This document shows, in pieces, positions 1 through 6,769 of a stretch of 10,578 nt of DNA. The first letter of the stretch is position 1. The number at the start of each line of letters is the position of its first letter. The notes below the pieces were generated by a model. The model did no database searches, had not been told where the DNA came from, and saw only the letters and a program-made list of their open reading frames with translations. The DNA is taken from the NCBI GenBank assembly GCA_902470835.1, contig CABRHR010000072.1:1-10578 (forward strand). Reading direction: 5' to 3'. Source of the DNA: an uncultured Collinsella sp. Lineage in GTDB: Bacteria; Actinomycetota; Coriobacteriia; Coriobacteriales; Coriobacteriaceae. A program made the translations under genes and the position numbers.

Positions 1-45
1 ACACTATCCTCTTCGTCGGCAGCGTCAGATGTGTATAAGAGACAG
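1..45 (+). other. Illumina Nextera adapter (sequencing artefact, not genomic)
   Basis: Bases 1-4 (ACAC) match the end of the P5 flow-cell oligo. Bases 5-12 (TATCCTCT) match the Nextera i5 index known as S503/N503. Bases 13-26 (TCGTCGGCAGCGTC) are the Nextera read-1 adapter, and bases 27-45 (AGATGTGTATAAGAGACAG) are the Tn5 mosaic end. The parts are contiguous and in library-oligo order, so this is library construct assembled onto the contig end. Genomic sequence starts at base 46. Anything upstream of the first gene, including its promoter, is missing. Confidence 0.98.
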
Positions 46-58
46 GTGGAGTTAATTC

Positions 59-1507
59 ATGGCAGAATCTCGTGCGGAGCGTAAGGCTCGTCGTGCTTTG
101 ATCGAGGCGGCTGAGGGGTCAGAGGAGAAAAAATCTTCTCAGAAATCCAAGTCGTCTCAGGACGCGAAGGGTAAGTCGGCCAAGGGCAAGGCTAAGGCCA
201 AGCGTCCCGGCTCTCGTCGGAACGAGGATAAGGCATCTCAGACTCGCTCCAAGCGCTCGCATAAAGATCCGGCTTCGTCTGCTCGTAAGGCTGTGGACCC
301 CAAGTCCCCCTGTTCCATCATGAAAGCTTGCGGTGGGTGTACGGCGCTCAATCGTCCTTATAAGAAGCAACTCGCCGCCAAGCAGGCTGCTATGGAGGAG
401 CTTTTTGCTTCGCTTTGTGAGCGTGAGGGCATTGCTGTAGATCCTATTCGTGGCATGGGTGTCACCCTGGGCGACCCGGGCAAATATCCTGCGCCGCGTG
501 GCTTTCGTCATAAGGCTGCCACTCCCTTTGCTCCCGGTAGGGAGGGCACTGTCCGTTGCGGTTTCTTTGAGCGCGGCACGCACAAGATCGTTGCCGTACC
601 CGAGTGTCCTGTCGAGGCGTCGGGCACTCGTCAGATTCTCAACGGCATCGCACGCGAAGCTGAGCGGTTGCATATTCCCGCCTTTAACGAGGACAAGCAT
701 CTTGGTTTGCTTCGCTATGCCGTCGTCCGCTGCGGTTGGCGTACCGACCAGGTCATGGTTACGCTCGTGACCGCCCAGCGTGACTTACCGCATGCGCAGG
801 AGTTCTTTGAGGCCGTCGCGGCGCTCGATCCGCATATCGTCACCGTTGCCCAAAACATCAACGGACGTCCCGGCAACGCCATCCTCGGCGAGGAAACCCG
901 CATTGTATATGGCGCCGAGTGCATGCGCGACCAGCTGCTCGGCTGCGAGTTCGATATCTCCCCCACCGCGTTCTACCAGACCAACCCGCAGCAGACCGAG
1001 CTGCTCTATCAGCTCGCGATTGACGGCATGGACCTGCAGCAGGGCGACGTACTCATGGATGCCTATTGCGGTAGTGGAACTATCGGCCTGTGCGCAGCCA
1101 AAGCCGCCCAGGACAAGGGCGTCGGTATTATGCTGCTTGGCGTGGAGCGCAACCACGCCGGCATTGCCGACGCACGTCGTAATGCCGAGCTCAACGGCCT
1201 CACCCGCAGCGCTTGGTTTATGGCTGACGATGCCACCGACTACATCCTAGATGCCGCCGACAACAACGAGCGGGTCGATGTCCTTTCCATCGATCCGCCG
1301 CGCGCCGGCTCTACCCCCGAGTTCCTCGAAGCTGCCTGCGCGCTTAAGCCGCGCCGCATCACCTATATCAGCTGCAACCCCGTGACTCAAGAGCGCGACC
1401 TGCATCAGCTTCTCGACGGAGGCTATCGCCTGCTCAAGATCACGCCCGTCGACATGTTTCCTCACACCGACCACACCGAAACCGTAGCGGTCCTCGAACG
1501 CCGCTAA
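59..1507 (+). CDS. rlmD: 23S rRNA (uracil-C5)-methyltransferase, RlmD/RumA family
   Basis: This 482-residue SAM-dependent enzyme should make 5-methyluridine in 23S rRNA. Residues 1-80 are a Lys/Ser/Arg-rich, probably disordered tail with no TRAM domain. Cys85, Cys91, Cys94 (C-x5-CGGC) and Cys183 fit the four 4Fe-4S ligands of RlmD/RlmC. FYQTN at 305-309 and DAYCGSGTIGL at 334-344 form the SAM site. DPPR at 412-415, the catalytic Cys439 in SCNP and the general base Glu474 in HTETV complete the active site. The start is fixed by GGAG at 48-51 (7-base spacing) and an in-frame TAA at 53-55. The first half uses more T-ending codons (CGT, GCT) than the second. Target specificity (U1939, U747 or both) cannot be read from sequence; lack of TRAM resembles RlmC, so the symbol is tentative. 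Confidence 0.9.
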   Translation: MAESRAERKARRALIEAAEGSEEKKSSQKSKSSQDAKGKSAKGKAKAKRPGSRRNEDKASQTRSKRSHKDPASSARKAVDPKSPCSIMKACGGCTALNRPYKKQLAAKQAAMEELFASLCEREGIAVDPIRGMGVTLGDPGKYPAPRGFRHKAATPFAPGREGTVRCGFFERGTHKIVAVPECPVEASGTRQILNGIAREAERLHIPAFNEDKHLGLLRYAVVRCGWRTDQVMVTLVTAQRDLPHAQEFFEAVAALDPHIVTVAQNINGRPGNAILGEETRIVYGAECMRDQLLGCEFDISPTAFYQTNPQQTELLYQLAIDGMDLQQGDVLMDAYCGSGTIGLCAAKAAQDKGVGIMLLGVERNHAGIADARRNAELNGLTRSAWFMADDATDYILDAADNNERVDVLSIDPPRAGSTPEFLEAACALKPRRITYISCNPVTQERDLHQLLDGGYRLLKITPVDMFPHTDHTETVAVLERR

Positions 1508-1530
1508 CCAACCTCAGTAGATTTTTGGGA

Positions 1531-1571
1531 CAAGAAAGGGGGCGACCCGTCTGGGCCGCCCCCTTCGCTTG
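1531..1571. terminator. Bidirectional terminator between convergent genes
   Basis: AAGGGGGCG (1536-1544) pairs with CGCCCCCTT (1557-1565). The stem can extend with CAAG (1531-1534) against CTTG (1568-1571) across a short internal loop. It lies between the 3' ends of the plus-strand methyltransferase and the minus-strand PHP gene. On the minus strand it is followed by a C/T-rich stretch, and on the plus strand by a weak TTGGTTT. It probably serves both genes. Confidence 0.75.
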
Positions 1572-1585
1572 GTTTATAAATTCCG

Positions 1586-2407
1586 CTACATCCCCTTGCA
1601 CAGGTCGCACACGCCGGCTGCCGCCATCTCGCGCAGCAGCGTCTCGCGATCGCGCGTCACGATCAGATCCAACGGGAAGTGAATCTCGTCGAGCATCTTG
1701 CGAGCGTAATCGAGCTTACCAATTGCCATGCCAATGTGCGCATCGGTCGAAACGCCAATGCCCACGCCCAGCTCGGCGCAGCGCTCGGCGATCTTGCGGC
1801 ATACGGCCCAATGCTCAGTGTCGACACCGTGTTCAAGACTATGGTTGTTGATCTCAATAATCTTGTGCTTGGCCTTAGCTGCCAACAGCACCTCGTCGAT
1901 ATCGAACGGCACGCCCGAACGCCCCGTGTGACCCAGCATGAACACCTTGGGGTGCTCCAGGGCATTGATATACATCTCGGTCGTCTGGGCCAGCGTCGCG
2001 CCCTCGGCAATCTGCGGATTATGCACGCTTGCAACCAAATAATCCAAATTACGCGTAACCAAATCGAACAGCGAATGCTGACGGCTGTACGAATCGCCGG
2101 CAATATCGAGCGTGACAAGAGTGTCCTCGCCAAACAGGCTTCCGTCCAGCGAAACGATATCGGCCTCGGCACCACGCAGCACCAGCACGCCGCTCCAAAT
2201 GCGCGGCCAGATATCCTGGTTGATAAAGAACTGGTAACTGCGCAGGTCATTGGGGCAAGCCGTAACCATAGAGCTCAAATGGTCGGCAGATCCGAGCACC
2301 TGCAGACCACGCTCTGCCGCCCAGTACACATTCTCCTCAATGGTCGAATATGCATGCGCAGAGAACATCGTATGGGTATGAATGTCACAAGAAAGCAGGT
2401 AGGGCAT
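1586..2407 (-). CDS. PHP-domain phosphatase/phosphoesterase, YcdX-like
   Basis: This 273-residue protein spans essentially one PHP (polymerase and histidinol phosphatase) domain, as in E. coli YcdX. All nine residues expected for the trinuclear metal site are visible: His10 and His12 (DIHTHT), His18, His43 (SADH), Glu81 (RGAEADI), His129 (SVHNP), His160 (GHTG), and Asp222 and His224 (STDAH). An intact metal site implies an active cytosolic phosphoester hydrolase; the substrate is unknown. There is no signal peptide. The ATG at 2407 has AGGAG (complement of 2413-2417) just upstream. It lies 165 bases downstream of the aminotransferase on the same strand and has its own -10-like sequence, so independent transcription is possible. 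Histidinol-phosphatase is an alternative label, but there is no his gene nearby. Confidence 0.88.
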   Translation of the reverse strand: MPYLLSCDIHTHTMFSAHAYSTIEENVYWAAERGLQVLGSADHLSSMVTACPNDLRSYQFFINQDIWPRIWSGVLVLRGAEADIVSLDGSLFGEDTLVTLDIAGDSYSRQHSLFDLVTRNLDYLVASVHNPQIAEGATLAQTTEMYINALEHPKVFMLGHTGRSGVPFDIDEVLLAAKAKHKIIEINNHSLEHGVDTEHWAVCRKIAERCAELGVGIGVSTDAHIGMAIGKLDYARKMLDEIHFPLDLIVTRDRETLLREMAAAGVCDLCKGM

Positions 2408-2444
2408 CAGGTCTCCTTATCTGGCACGGCCGTCGCTTATATTC

Positions 2445-2473
2445 ATTGTACGCATAGCCTTCGATAGTCGTAA
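2445..2473 (-). promoter_or_regulatory. Putative promoter of the PHP gene
   Basis: On the minus strand TACAAT (2445-2450, one mismatch to TATAAT) lies 17 bases from TTACGA (2468-2473, a 3/6 match to TTGACA). Initiation near 2438 would leave about 30 bases before the ATG at 2407, covering the ribosome binding site. The -10 is good and the -35 is weak. Confidence 0.4.
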
Positions 2474-2507
2474 AACCACTCCATCCCAAAGACACAACGT
2501 CCATGAC

Positions 2508-2538
2508 AACGGGGTCCGGCTTAACACCAAACCCCGTT
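2508..2538 (-). other. Stem-loop downstream of the aminotransferase, possible weak terminator
   Basis: AACGGGGT (2508-2515) and ACCCCGTT (2531-2538) form a perfect 8-bp stem with a 15-base loop, 35 bases past the aminotransferase stop. On the minus strand there is no T run after the stem, so it does not look like an efficient intrinsic terminator. It could be an RNA-stabilising hairpin, or there may be read-through into the PHP gene. Confidence 0.35.
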
Positions 2539-2572
2539 TCACGTAAAACATTGTAGGCAGAGCGCTTTACTT

Positions 2573-3757
2573 TTAACGATACTCGTCCGCCAACTGTTTC
2601 CAAGCGGGTAGCGAATTGACAATCGTTTCGTAGCTCACGCAATAGCCCAGGCGGAACCAACCCGGCATACCAAAGCTGTCCGAGGGAACCGCAAGCAACT
2701 CATACTTCTTTGCGCGCTCACAGAACGCATTCGCATCGGGCTCCAACGCTTTCACCCATAGGTAGAACGCGCCATCCGGCTCAACATAGGTGTAGCCATA
2801 CTCCGCTAGTGCGTCGGTAAGCGCGGTGCGGTTGCGCGCATAGGCCTCGACATCGCTCGGTTCATCAATGCAGTCGATGATTACACGCTGGAAGAGCGCC
2901 GGTGCACACACGAAGCCCAGCGTACGGGCGGCACCGGCAACGGCAGGCATTAGACGAGCTGCCTGAGGATTCGTATTGGGAACCAGGATCCACCCGACGC
3001 GCTCGCCCGGTAGCGAAAGCGACTTGGAATACGAGTAGCACACGATGGTGTGCTCGTAGATCGAAGGCACCCAAGGCACCTCGGCGCCATAGACAATCTC
3101 GCGATACGGCTCATCAGAGATGAGCATAATCGGATTCTCGGGATCGCGCTGAGCGTTGGCCTCGCGCAGAACATTGGCCAGTCGCGTCAGCGTGTCGCGT
3201 GTATATACGGCACCGGTCGGATTGTTGGGCGAGTCGATGATGACGGCAGCCGTCTTATCGGTAATCGCCTTGAGCACGTTACTCACGCTCAGCTGGAACG
3301 TATCTTCATCGGCGAGCGCCTCAACACACGTGCAGCCGGCCTTCTCAATCCACACGCGATACTCCGGAAAGTACGGAGCGATAACAACAACCTCATCGCC
3401 CGGGTTCGTAACGGCGTTGAGCGTGCAGGTGAGCGAAGCCGCGGCACCCACCGTCATAAAGACGTCCTTGCCCTCATAGCTCGTGCCAAAGCGACGGTTG
3501 AGCGAGTCGGCGACGGCCGCTCGACATTGTGGCAGACCCGGCGCAGGCGTGTATCCATGCAGCTGGTCGCTCGGCAGCTCCAATGCCTTCTTAATGGACT
3601 CAGCAACAGCAGCGGGCGCCGGAACACTCGGGTTGCCCAGCGAAAAATCGAATACGTTCTCCGCACCGATCTGTGCCTTGCGCTCAAGGCCATAGCTAAA
3701 AATCTCACGGATGATGGAGCTTTCCGCACCGCGAGCATACATAGTTTCGTTGATCAT
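2573..3757 (-). CDS. Pyridoxal-phosphate aminotransferase, class I/II (AspC-like)
   Basis: A 394-residue fold-type I aminotransferase that moves an amino group between an amino acid and a 2-oxo acid. The PLP lysine is Lys245 in YSYSKSLSLPGER. Other family residues are the Asn pair in SPNNPTG (176-182), Asp215 and Tyr218 in ISDEPYRE, Tyr69 in HGYTPAPG, and Arg369 in WFRLGYC, the expected substrate-carboxylate arginine. Length and C-terminus are normal for the family. I start it at 3757 because AAAGGGGA lies just before that ATG. An in-frame ATG at 3856 would add 33 residues encoded partly by an inverted-repeat element. Sequence alone does not settle the amino donor: aspartate, aromatic or other. 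No biosynthetic neighbours point to one. Confidence 0.88.
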   Translation of the reverse strand: MINETMYARGAESSIIREIFSYGLERKAQIGAENVFDFSLGNPSVPAPAAVAESIKKALELPSDQLHGYTPAPGLPQCRAAVADSLNRRFGTSYEGKDVFMTVGAAASLTCTLNAVTNPGDEVVVIAPYFPEYRVWIEKAGCTCVEALADEDTFQLSVSNVLKAITDKTAAVIIDSPNNPTGAVYTRDTLTRLANVLREANAQRDPENPIMLISDEPYREIVYGAEVPWVPSIYEHTIVCYSYSKSLSLPGERVGWILVPNTNPQAARLMPAVAGAARTLGFVCAPALFQRVIIDCIDEPSDVEAYARNRTALTDALAEYGYTYVEPDGAFYLWVKALEPDANAFCERAKKYELLAVPSDSFGMPGWFRLGYCVSYETIVNSLPAWKQLADEYR

Positions 3758-3781
3758 CTGTTCCCCTTTCACATAGGCGCT

Positions 3782-3787
3782 ATTGTA
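3782..3787 (-). promoter_or_regulatory. -10-like hexamer for the aminotransferase
   Basis: TACAAT on the minus strand, about 25 bases before the ATG at 3757. No convincing -35 lies 16-18 bases upstream. The call rests on position and on the same hexamer occurring before other genes here. Confidence 0.35.
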
Positions 3788-3815
3788 CGCTTTAGCTGAG
3801 CAAAGTGCCGCAGCA

Positions 3816-3879
3816 ATGTTGATTGGGGACAGACTTAAATGCGTGAAAACGCTCATTTAAGTCTGTCCCCAATCAACAT
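3816..3879. repeat. 64-base element of two perfect 26-base inverted arms (REP-like)
   Basis: The left arm (3816-3841) and right arm (3854-3879) are exact reverse complements over 26 bases. The left arm holds the core TTGGGGACAGACTTAAATG. The 12-base centre can pair further: CGT (3842-3844) with ACG (3849-3851) around a GAAA loop, leaving a 2-base bulge. It is not the ftsH terminator, which is a separate hairpin at 3894-3925. The GGGGACAGAC core resembles, as I recall, intergenic repeats in bacteria linked to REP-associated Y1 transposases, but no such transposase is in this window. Whether this is one of many genomic copies cannot be judged here. Confidence 0.85.
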
Positions 3880-3884
3880 ATCGC

Positions 3885-3925
3885 TCAAAAGAAAAAGCCT
3901 CCGCAGGTTTCCCCGCGGAGGCTTT
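3885..3925 (-). terminator. Intrinsic terminator of ftsH
   Basis: GCCTCCGC (3897-3904) pairs with GCGGAGGC (3915-3922), extended by three A-T pairs, with a 10-base loop. Read on the minus strand the stem is followed by TTTTTCTTTT, a good U tract. It lies 11 bases past the ftsH stop and ends the hpt-ftsH transcript. Confidence 0.9.
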
Positions 3926-3936
3926 CGCCACAAAGA

Positions 3937-6072
3937 CTATTTGTCGGCGTCGGTGTCGGCGTCGACGACGGCATGGTCATCGTCGGCATCATCGGATGCG
4001 GCTTCGGCATCCTCTTGCATAGCCGCCTGCGCAAAGGCCGCGGCATCGGCCGCCAGCTCTTCCTCGCTCATGCGAGGCGCGCGCTTTTTGGCCGGCATAC
4101 CGGCCGCCTTGGCATTGCGCTCCTCCTTGGCCGCCAGGATATCGCCCTCGCGCTCAAGGTAGGCGTCCCACTCGTTGTCAAGCAGGGCGTTCACGGCATC
4201 GCCCTCGACAGTCTCGCGCTCAAGCAACACCTTGGCCATCAGATCGAGCTGGTCGCGACGGGCATCCAGAATCTCGACCGCACGGCGATGGGCCTCACGC
4301 ATAATGCGCTGAACCTCGATGTCGATGCGACGCGCCGTCTCCTCGGAGTAATCCTGGTGATCGGCATAGTCGCGGCCCAGGAATACCTGATGCTGCGCCT
4401 CGCCAAAGACCTGGGTACCCAGCTCTTCACTCATGCCCAGGCGCGTGACCATCTCGCGCGCCATCTTGGTCGCACGCTCCAGGTCGTTGCTCGCGCCCGA
4501 CGTAATGTCGTCGCACATGAGCTCCTCGGCAACGCGTCCGCCCAAGAACACGGCGAGCTCGTCGAGCATCTCGTTTTTGGTCTTGAGGAAGTGGTCCTCC
4601 TGCGGCAGCTGCAGCGTGTAGCCCAGAGCCTGACCGCGGCTGACGATCGAGATCTTGTGGACCGGATCGGAGTGCTCCAGGATGTGGCCCACCAGGGCGT
4701 GACCGCTCTCGTGGTAGGCAATCGTGGTGCGCTCGGCCTCGGTCATCACGCGACCCTTGCGCTGCGGTCCGGCAATCACGCGCTCCATCGACTCCTCGAC
4801 CTCGTCCATCGAGATCACGGAACGATGACGGCGAGCGGCCAGCAGCGCAGACTCGTTGAGCAGGTTCGCCAAATCGGCACCAGTAAAGCCAACGGTCATC
4901 TGGGCGAGCTTCTCAAACTTAACGTCCTCGTCCATCGGCTTATTCTCGGCATGCACGCGCAAGATCTGCTCGCGGCCCTTTACGTCCGGACGATCGACCG
5001 TGACCTGGCGGTCAAAGCGACCGGGGCGCAGCAATGCCGGGTCCAGAATATCGGGGCGATTGGTCGCGGCGATCAGGATGACCGACTCGCTTTCCTCGAA
5101 ACCGTCCATCTCGACCAGCAGCTGGTTGAGCGTCTGCTCGCGCTCGTCGTGACCGCCGCCCAAGCCAGCTCCGCGCTGACGTCCCACAGCATCGATCTCA
5201 TCGATGAAGATGATTGACGGGGCCTGGGACTTGGCCTCCTTAAAGAGGTCACGCACACGGCTGGCGCCGACACCTACGAACATCTCGACAAAGTCGGAAC
5301 CCGAGATGCTAAAGAACGGCACGCCCGCCTCGCCGGCAACGGCCTTGGCCAGCAACGTCTTACCGGTACCCGGAGGGCCCACCAGCAACACGCCGCGGGG
5401 AATCTTGGCGCCCAGCTTGCGATAGCGGTCCGGGTCGCTCAAGAAATCGCGAATCTCTTCGAGCTCCTCGACCGCCTCATCCACGCCAGCGACATCCTCA
5501 AACTTGACCTTGGGACGCGTAGCCTCGTTGGTCTTGGCATTGGTCTTGCCAAACTGCATGTTCCTGTTGTTGGCACCCATCATCTGGCGCATAAAGTAGA
5601 ACATGATGGCGATCAAGGCAATCGTCGGAAGCACACTCATCGCCAAGTCGCCCCAAAAATCGGGATCGTTGGTGTTGACGATGTACTTGGTATCGGGGTG
5701 CTCCGCCATGAGCTCGGCAAGCGAATCGGAACCGACATAGGTCGAGGAAAAGCTCTTGAGCTCGCTCGTGTCGCCCTTGTCCTTTTTCGTCTTCCAGTAA
5801 TGACCCGCCACGCTTCCGTCTTGAACCGTATAGGTCAGATCTTCGACGCGATCCTGCTTGATGGCGCTGACCATCTCACTCGTCGCGAGCTTTACGGTAT
5901 TGCTGGAGTCGGCAAAGCCGGAGCCCATGTTAAAGAAGGCGTAACCCAGGAGCGCGCAAGCCAAAAGAAAATACAGCCAGCCCGTACGCGTGGGCTTCTT
6001 GCCTCCGGGCATCCCCGGGATCTTAGGCTCCCGGGGAGTCTGGGAATTGTTATCGTTACGGTCGTCGGGCAT
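3937..6072 (-). CDS. ftsH: ATP-dependent zinc metalloprotease FtsH
   Basis: A 711-residue membrane-anchored AAA+ protease that extracts and degrades membrane and unstable cytosolic proteins as a hexamer. Membrane segments at about 31-48 and 144-161 flank an extracytoplasmic domain. The AAA module has Walker A GPPGTGKT (232-239), pore loop MFVGVG (264-269), Walker B IIFIDEID (287-294) and arginine fingers Arg349 and Arg352. The protease domain has HESGH (454-458) with catalytic Glu455, and Asp530 in SGASNDLERAT as third zinc ligand. The last ~45 residues are an Asp/Ala-rich acidic tail (ending DADTDADK), coded by GTCGGC-like hexamer runs when read on the plus strand. The ATG is 1 base after the hpt stop; GGAGG (complement of 6085-6089) inside hpt is 12 bases away, which suggests translational coupling. 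A terminator follows at once. Confidence 0.98.
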   Translation of the reverse strand: MPDDRNDNNSQTPREPKIPGMPGGKKPTRTGWLYFLLACALLGYAFFNMGSGFADSSNTVKLATSEMVSAIKQDRVEDLTYTVQDGSVAGHYWKTKKDKGDTSELKSFSSTYVGSDSLAELMAEHPDTKYIVNTNDPDFWGDLAMSVLPTIALIAIMFYFMRQMMGANNRNMQFGKTNAKTNEATRPKVKFEDVAGVDEAVEELEEIRDFLSDPDRYRKLGAKIPRGVLLVGPPGTGKTLLAKAVAGEAGVPFFSISGSDFVEMFVGVGASRVRDLFKEAKSQAPSIIFIDEIDAVGRQRGAGLGGGHDEREQTLNQLLVEMDGFEESESVILIAATNRPDILDPALLRPGRFDRQVTVDRPDVKGREQILRVHAENKPMDEDVKFEKLAQMTVGFTGADLANLLNESALLAARRHRSVISMDEVEESMERVIAGPQRKGRVMTEAERTTIAYHESGHALVGHILEHSDPVHKISIVSRGQALGYTLQLPQEDHFLKTKNEMLDELAVFLGGRVAEELMCDDITSGASNDLERATKMAREMVTRLGMSEELGTQVFGEAQHQVFLGRDYADHQDYSEETARRIDIEVQRIMREAHRRAVEILDARRDQLDLMAKVLLERETVEGDAVNALLDNEWDAYLEREGDILAAKEERNAKAAGMPAKKRAPRMSEEELAADAAAFAQAAMQEDAEAASDDADDDHAVVDADTDADK

Positions 6073-6073
6073 C

Positions 6074-6622
6074 TTACGAATAAACCTCCGGTTTCAAAAT
6101 GCCCAGATACGGAAGGTTGCGATAGCGCTCGGCATAGTCGAGGCCGTAGCCCACCACAAAGGCATCGGGGCAATGGGTTCCAACATACTTGGGCGTGATG
6201 GCCGAGACGCGGTCCTCAACGTCCTTCCACAGGAAGGCGGCGACCTCCAGAGAAGCGGGCTTGCGGCTCTCGAGGTTCTTCATCAGATACTTGAGCGTCA
6301 GGCCCGAGTCCAGAATGTCCTCGACGATCAGCACGTCGCGACCGCGGATGTCGATATCCAGGTCCTTAATGATACGCACGATACCCGAGGACTTCACACC
6401 GTCGCCGTAGCTCGAAACAGCCATGAAATCGATGTTGGTCGGCAGCTCGATCTTACGCATCAGGTCGCCCATAAAGACCACGGCGCCGCGCAGGACCGCA
6501 ATCAGCACCAGATCCTTACCCGCGTAGTCGCGCGTAATCTCCTCGCCCAGGCGAGAGACGATACCGTCGATATCCTCCTGCGTGAACAGAACCTTCTCGA
6601 TATCCGGATGTTGAGAAGCCAT
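6074..6622 (-). CDS. hpt: Hypoxanthine phosphoribosyltransferase
   Basis: A 182-residue type I phosphoribosyltransferase of purine salvage, converting hypoxanthine (and usually guanine) plus PRPP to IMP or GMP in the cytosol. The PRPP motif VLIVEDILDSGLTL covers 97-110, with acidic Glu101 and Asp102 and catalytic-base Asp105. The LRGA pyrophosphate loop is at 44-47 and the flexible loop SSYGDG at 70-75. The purine-binding region FVVGYGLDY (155-163) includes Asp162. The ATG at 6622 has AAAGGG 5 bases upstream. It is transcribed with ftsH, whose start is 1 base beyond the stop. The tilS-hpt-ftsH order is well known in Gram-positive bacteria, which supports all three calls. A dyad and a -10-like site lie in the 147 bases before it. 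Confidence 0.96.
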   Translation of the reverse strand: MASQHPDIEKVLFTQEDIDGIVSRLGEEITRDYAGKDLVLIAVLRGAVVFMGDLMRKIELPTNIDFMAVSSYGDGVKSSGIVRIIKDLDIDIRGRDVLIVEDILDSGLTLKYLMKNLESRKPASLEVAAFLWKDVEDRVSAITPKYVGTHCPDAFVVGYGLDYAERYRNLPYLGILKPEVYS

Positions 6623-6678
6623 GACAACCCTTTCTTGTGCTTATCGCCCACACACCGCCGTATGGACGCGAACTACAC

Positions 6679-6684
6679 ATTCTA
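6679..6684 (-). promoter_or_regulatory. Putative extended -10 promoter of hpt-ftsH
   Basis: On the minus strand the bases read TGC-TAGAAT, an extended -10 (TGn plus a 5/6 match to TATAAT). A start near 6672 would give a leader of about 50 bases before hpt. No clear -35 is present; that space holds the dyad at 6688-6718. Confidence 0.45.
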
Positions 6685-6687
6685 GCA

Positions 6688-6718
6688 GCGCACGGGGTAA
6701 ATTTACCAGCCCGTGCGC
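6688..6718. promoter_or_regulatory. Dyad-symmetric site upstream of hpt-ftsH
   Basis: GCGCACGGG (6688-6696) and CCCGTGCGC (6710-6718) are perfect inverted arms. Between them lies GTAAATTTAC (6697-6706), itself self-complementary. No T run follows on either strand, so this is not an intrinsic terminator. It covers the spacer and -35 region of the putative hpt promoter, where a repressor or activator would bind. It could also act as an RNA hairpin in read-through from tilS. I do not recognise it as CIRCE or any named operator. Confidence 0.55.
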
Positions 6719-6769
6719 CATCAGCGCGGGAATACCGTCAACGTCGCACAGAATAGCAGGCGTGGGACG

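Noticed and set aside
2385..2660. 91-residue minus-strand frame spanning the aminotransferase end and the PHP start
   Set aside because: Its start lies inside the aminotransferase and its end inside the PHP gene, with no ribosome binding site. Only its middle part is kept, as a low-interest remnant candidate.
3758..3856. A 33-residue N-terminal extension of the aminotransferase from an in-frame ATG at 3856
   Set aside because: It is encoded by the inverted-repeat arm and the promoter region and has no ribosome binding site, whereas the ATG at 3757 has AAAGGGGA. The protein family begins at the later start.
3973..5217. Long open frame on the plus strand opposite ftsH
   Set aside because: It is the antisense of conserved FtsH domains. 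Its openness follows from high-GC codon use, and no ribosome binding site or recognisable protein is seen.
6688..6718. Intrinsic terminator for tilS at the dyad before hpt
   Set aside because: The stem is strong, but no T run follows on the minus strand.
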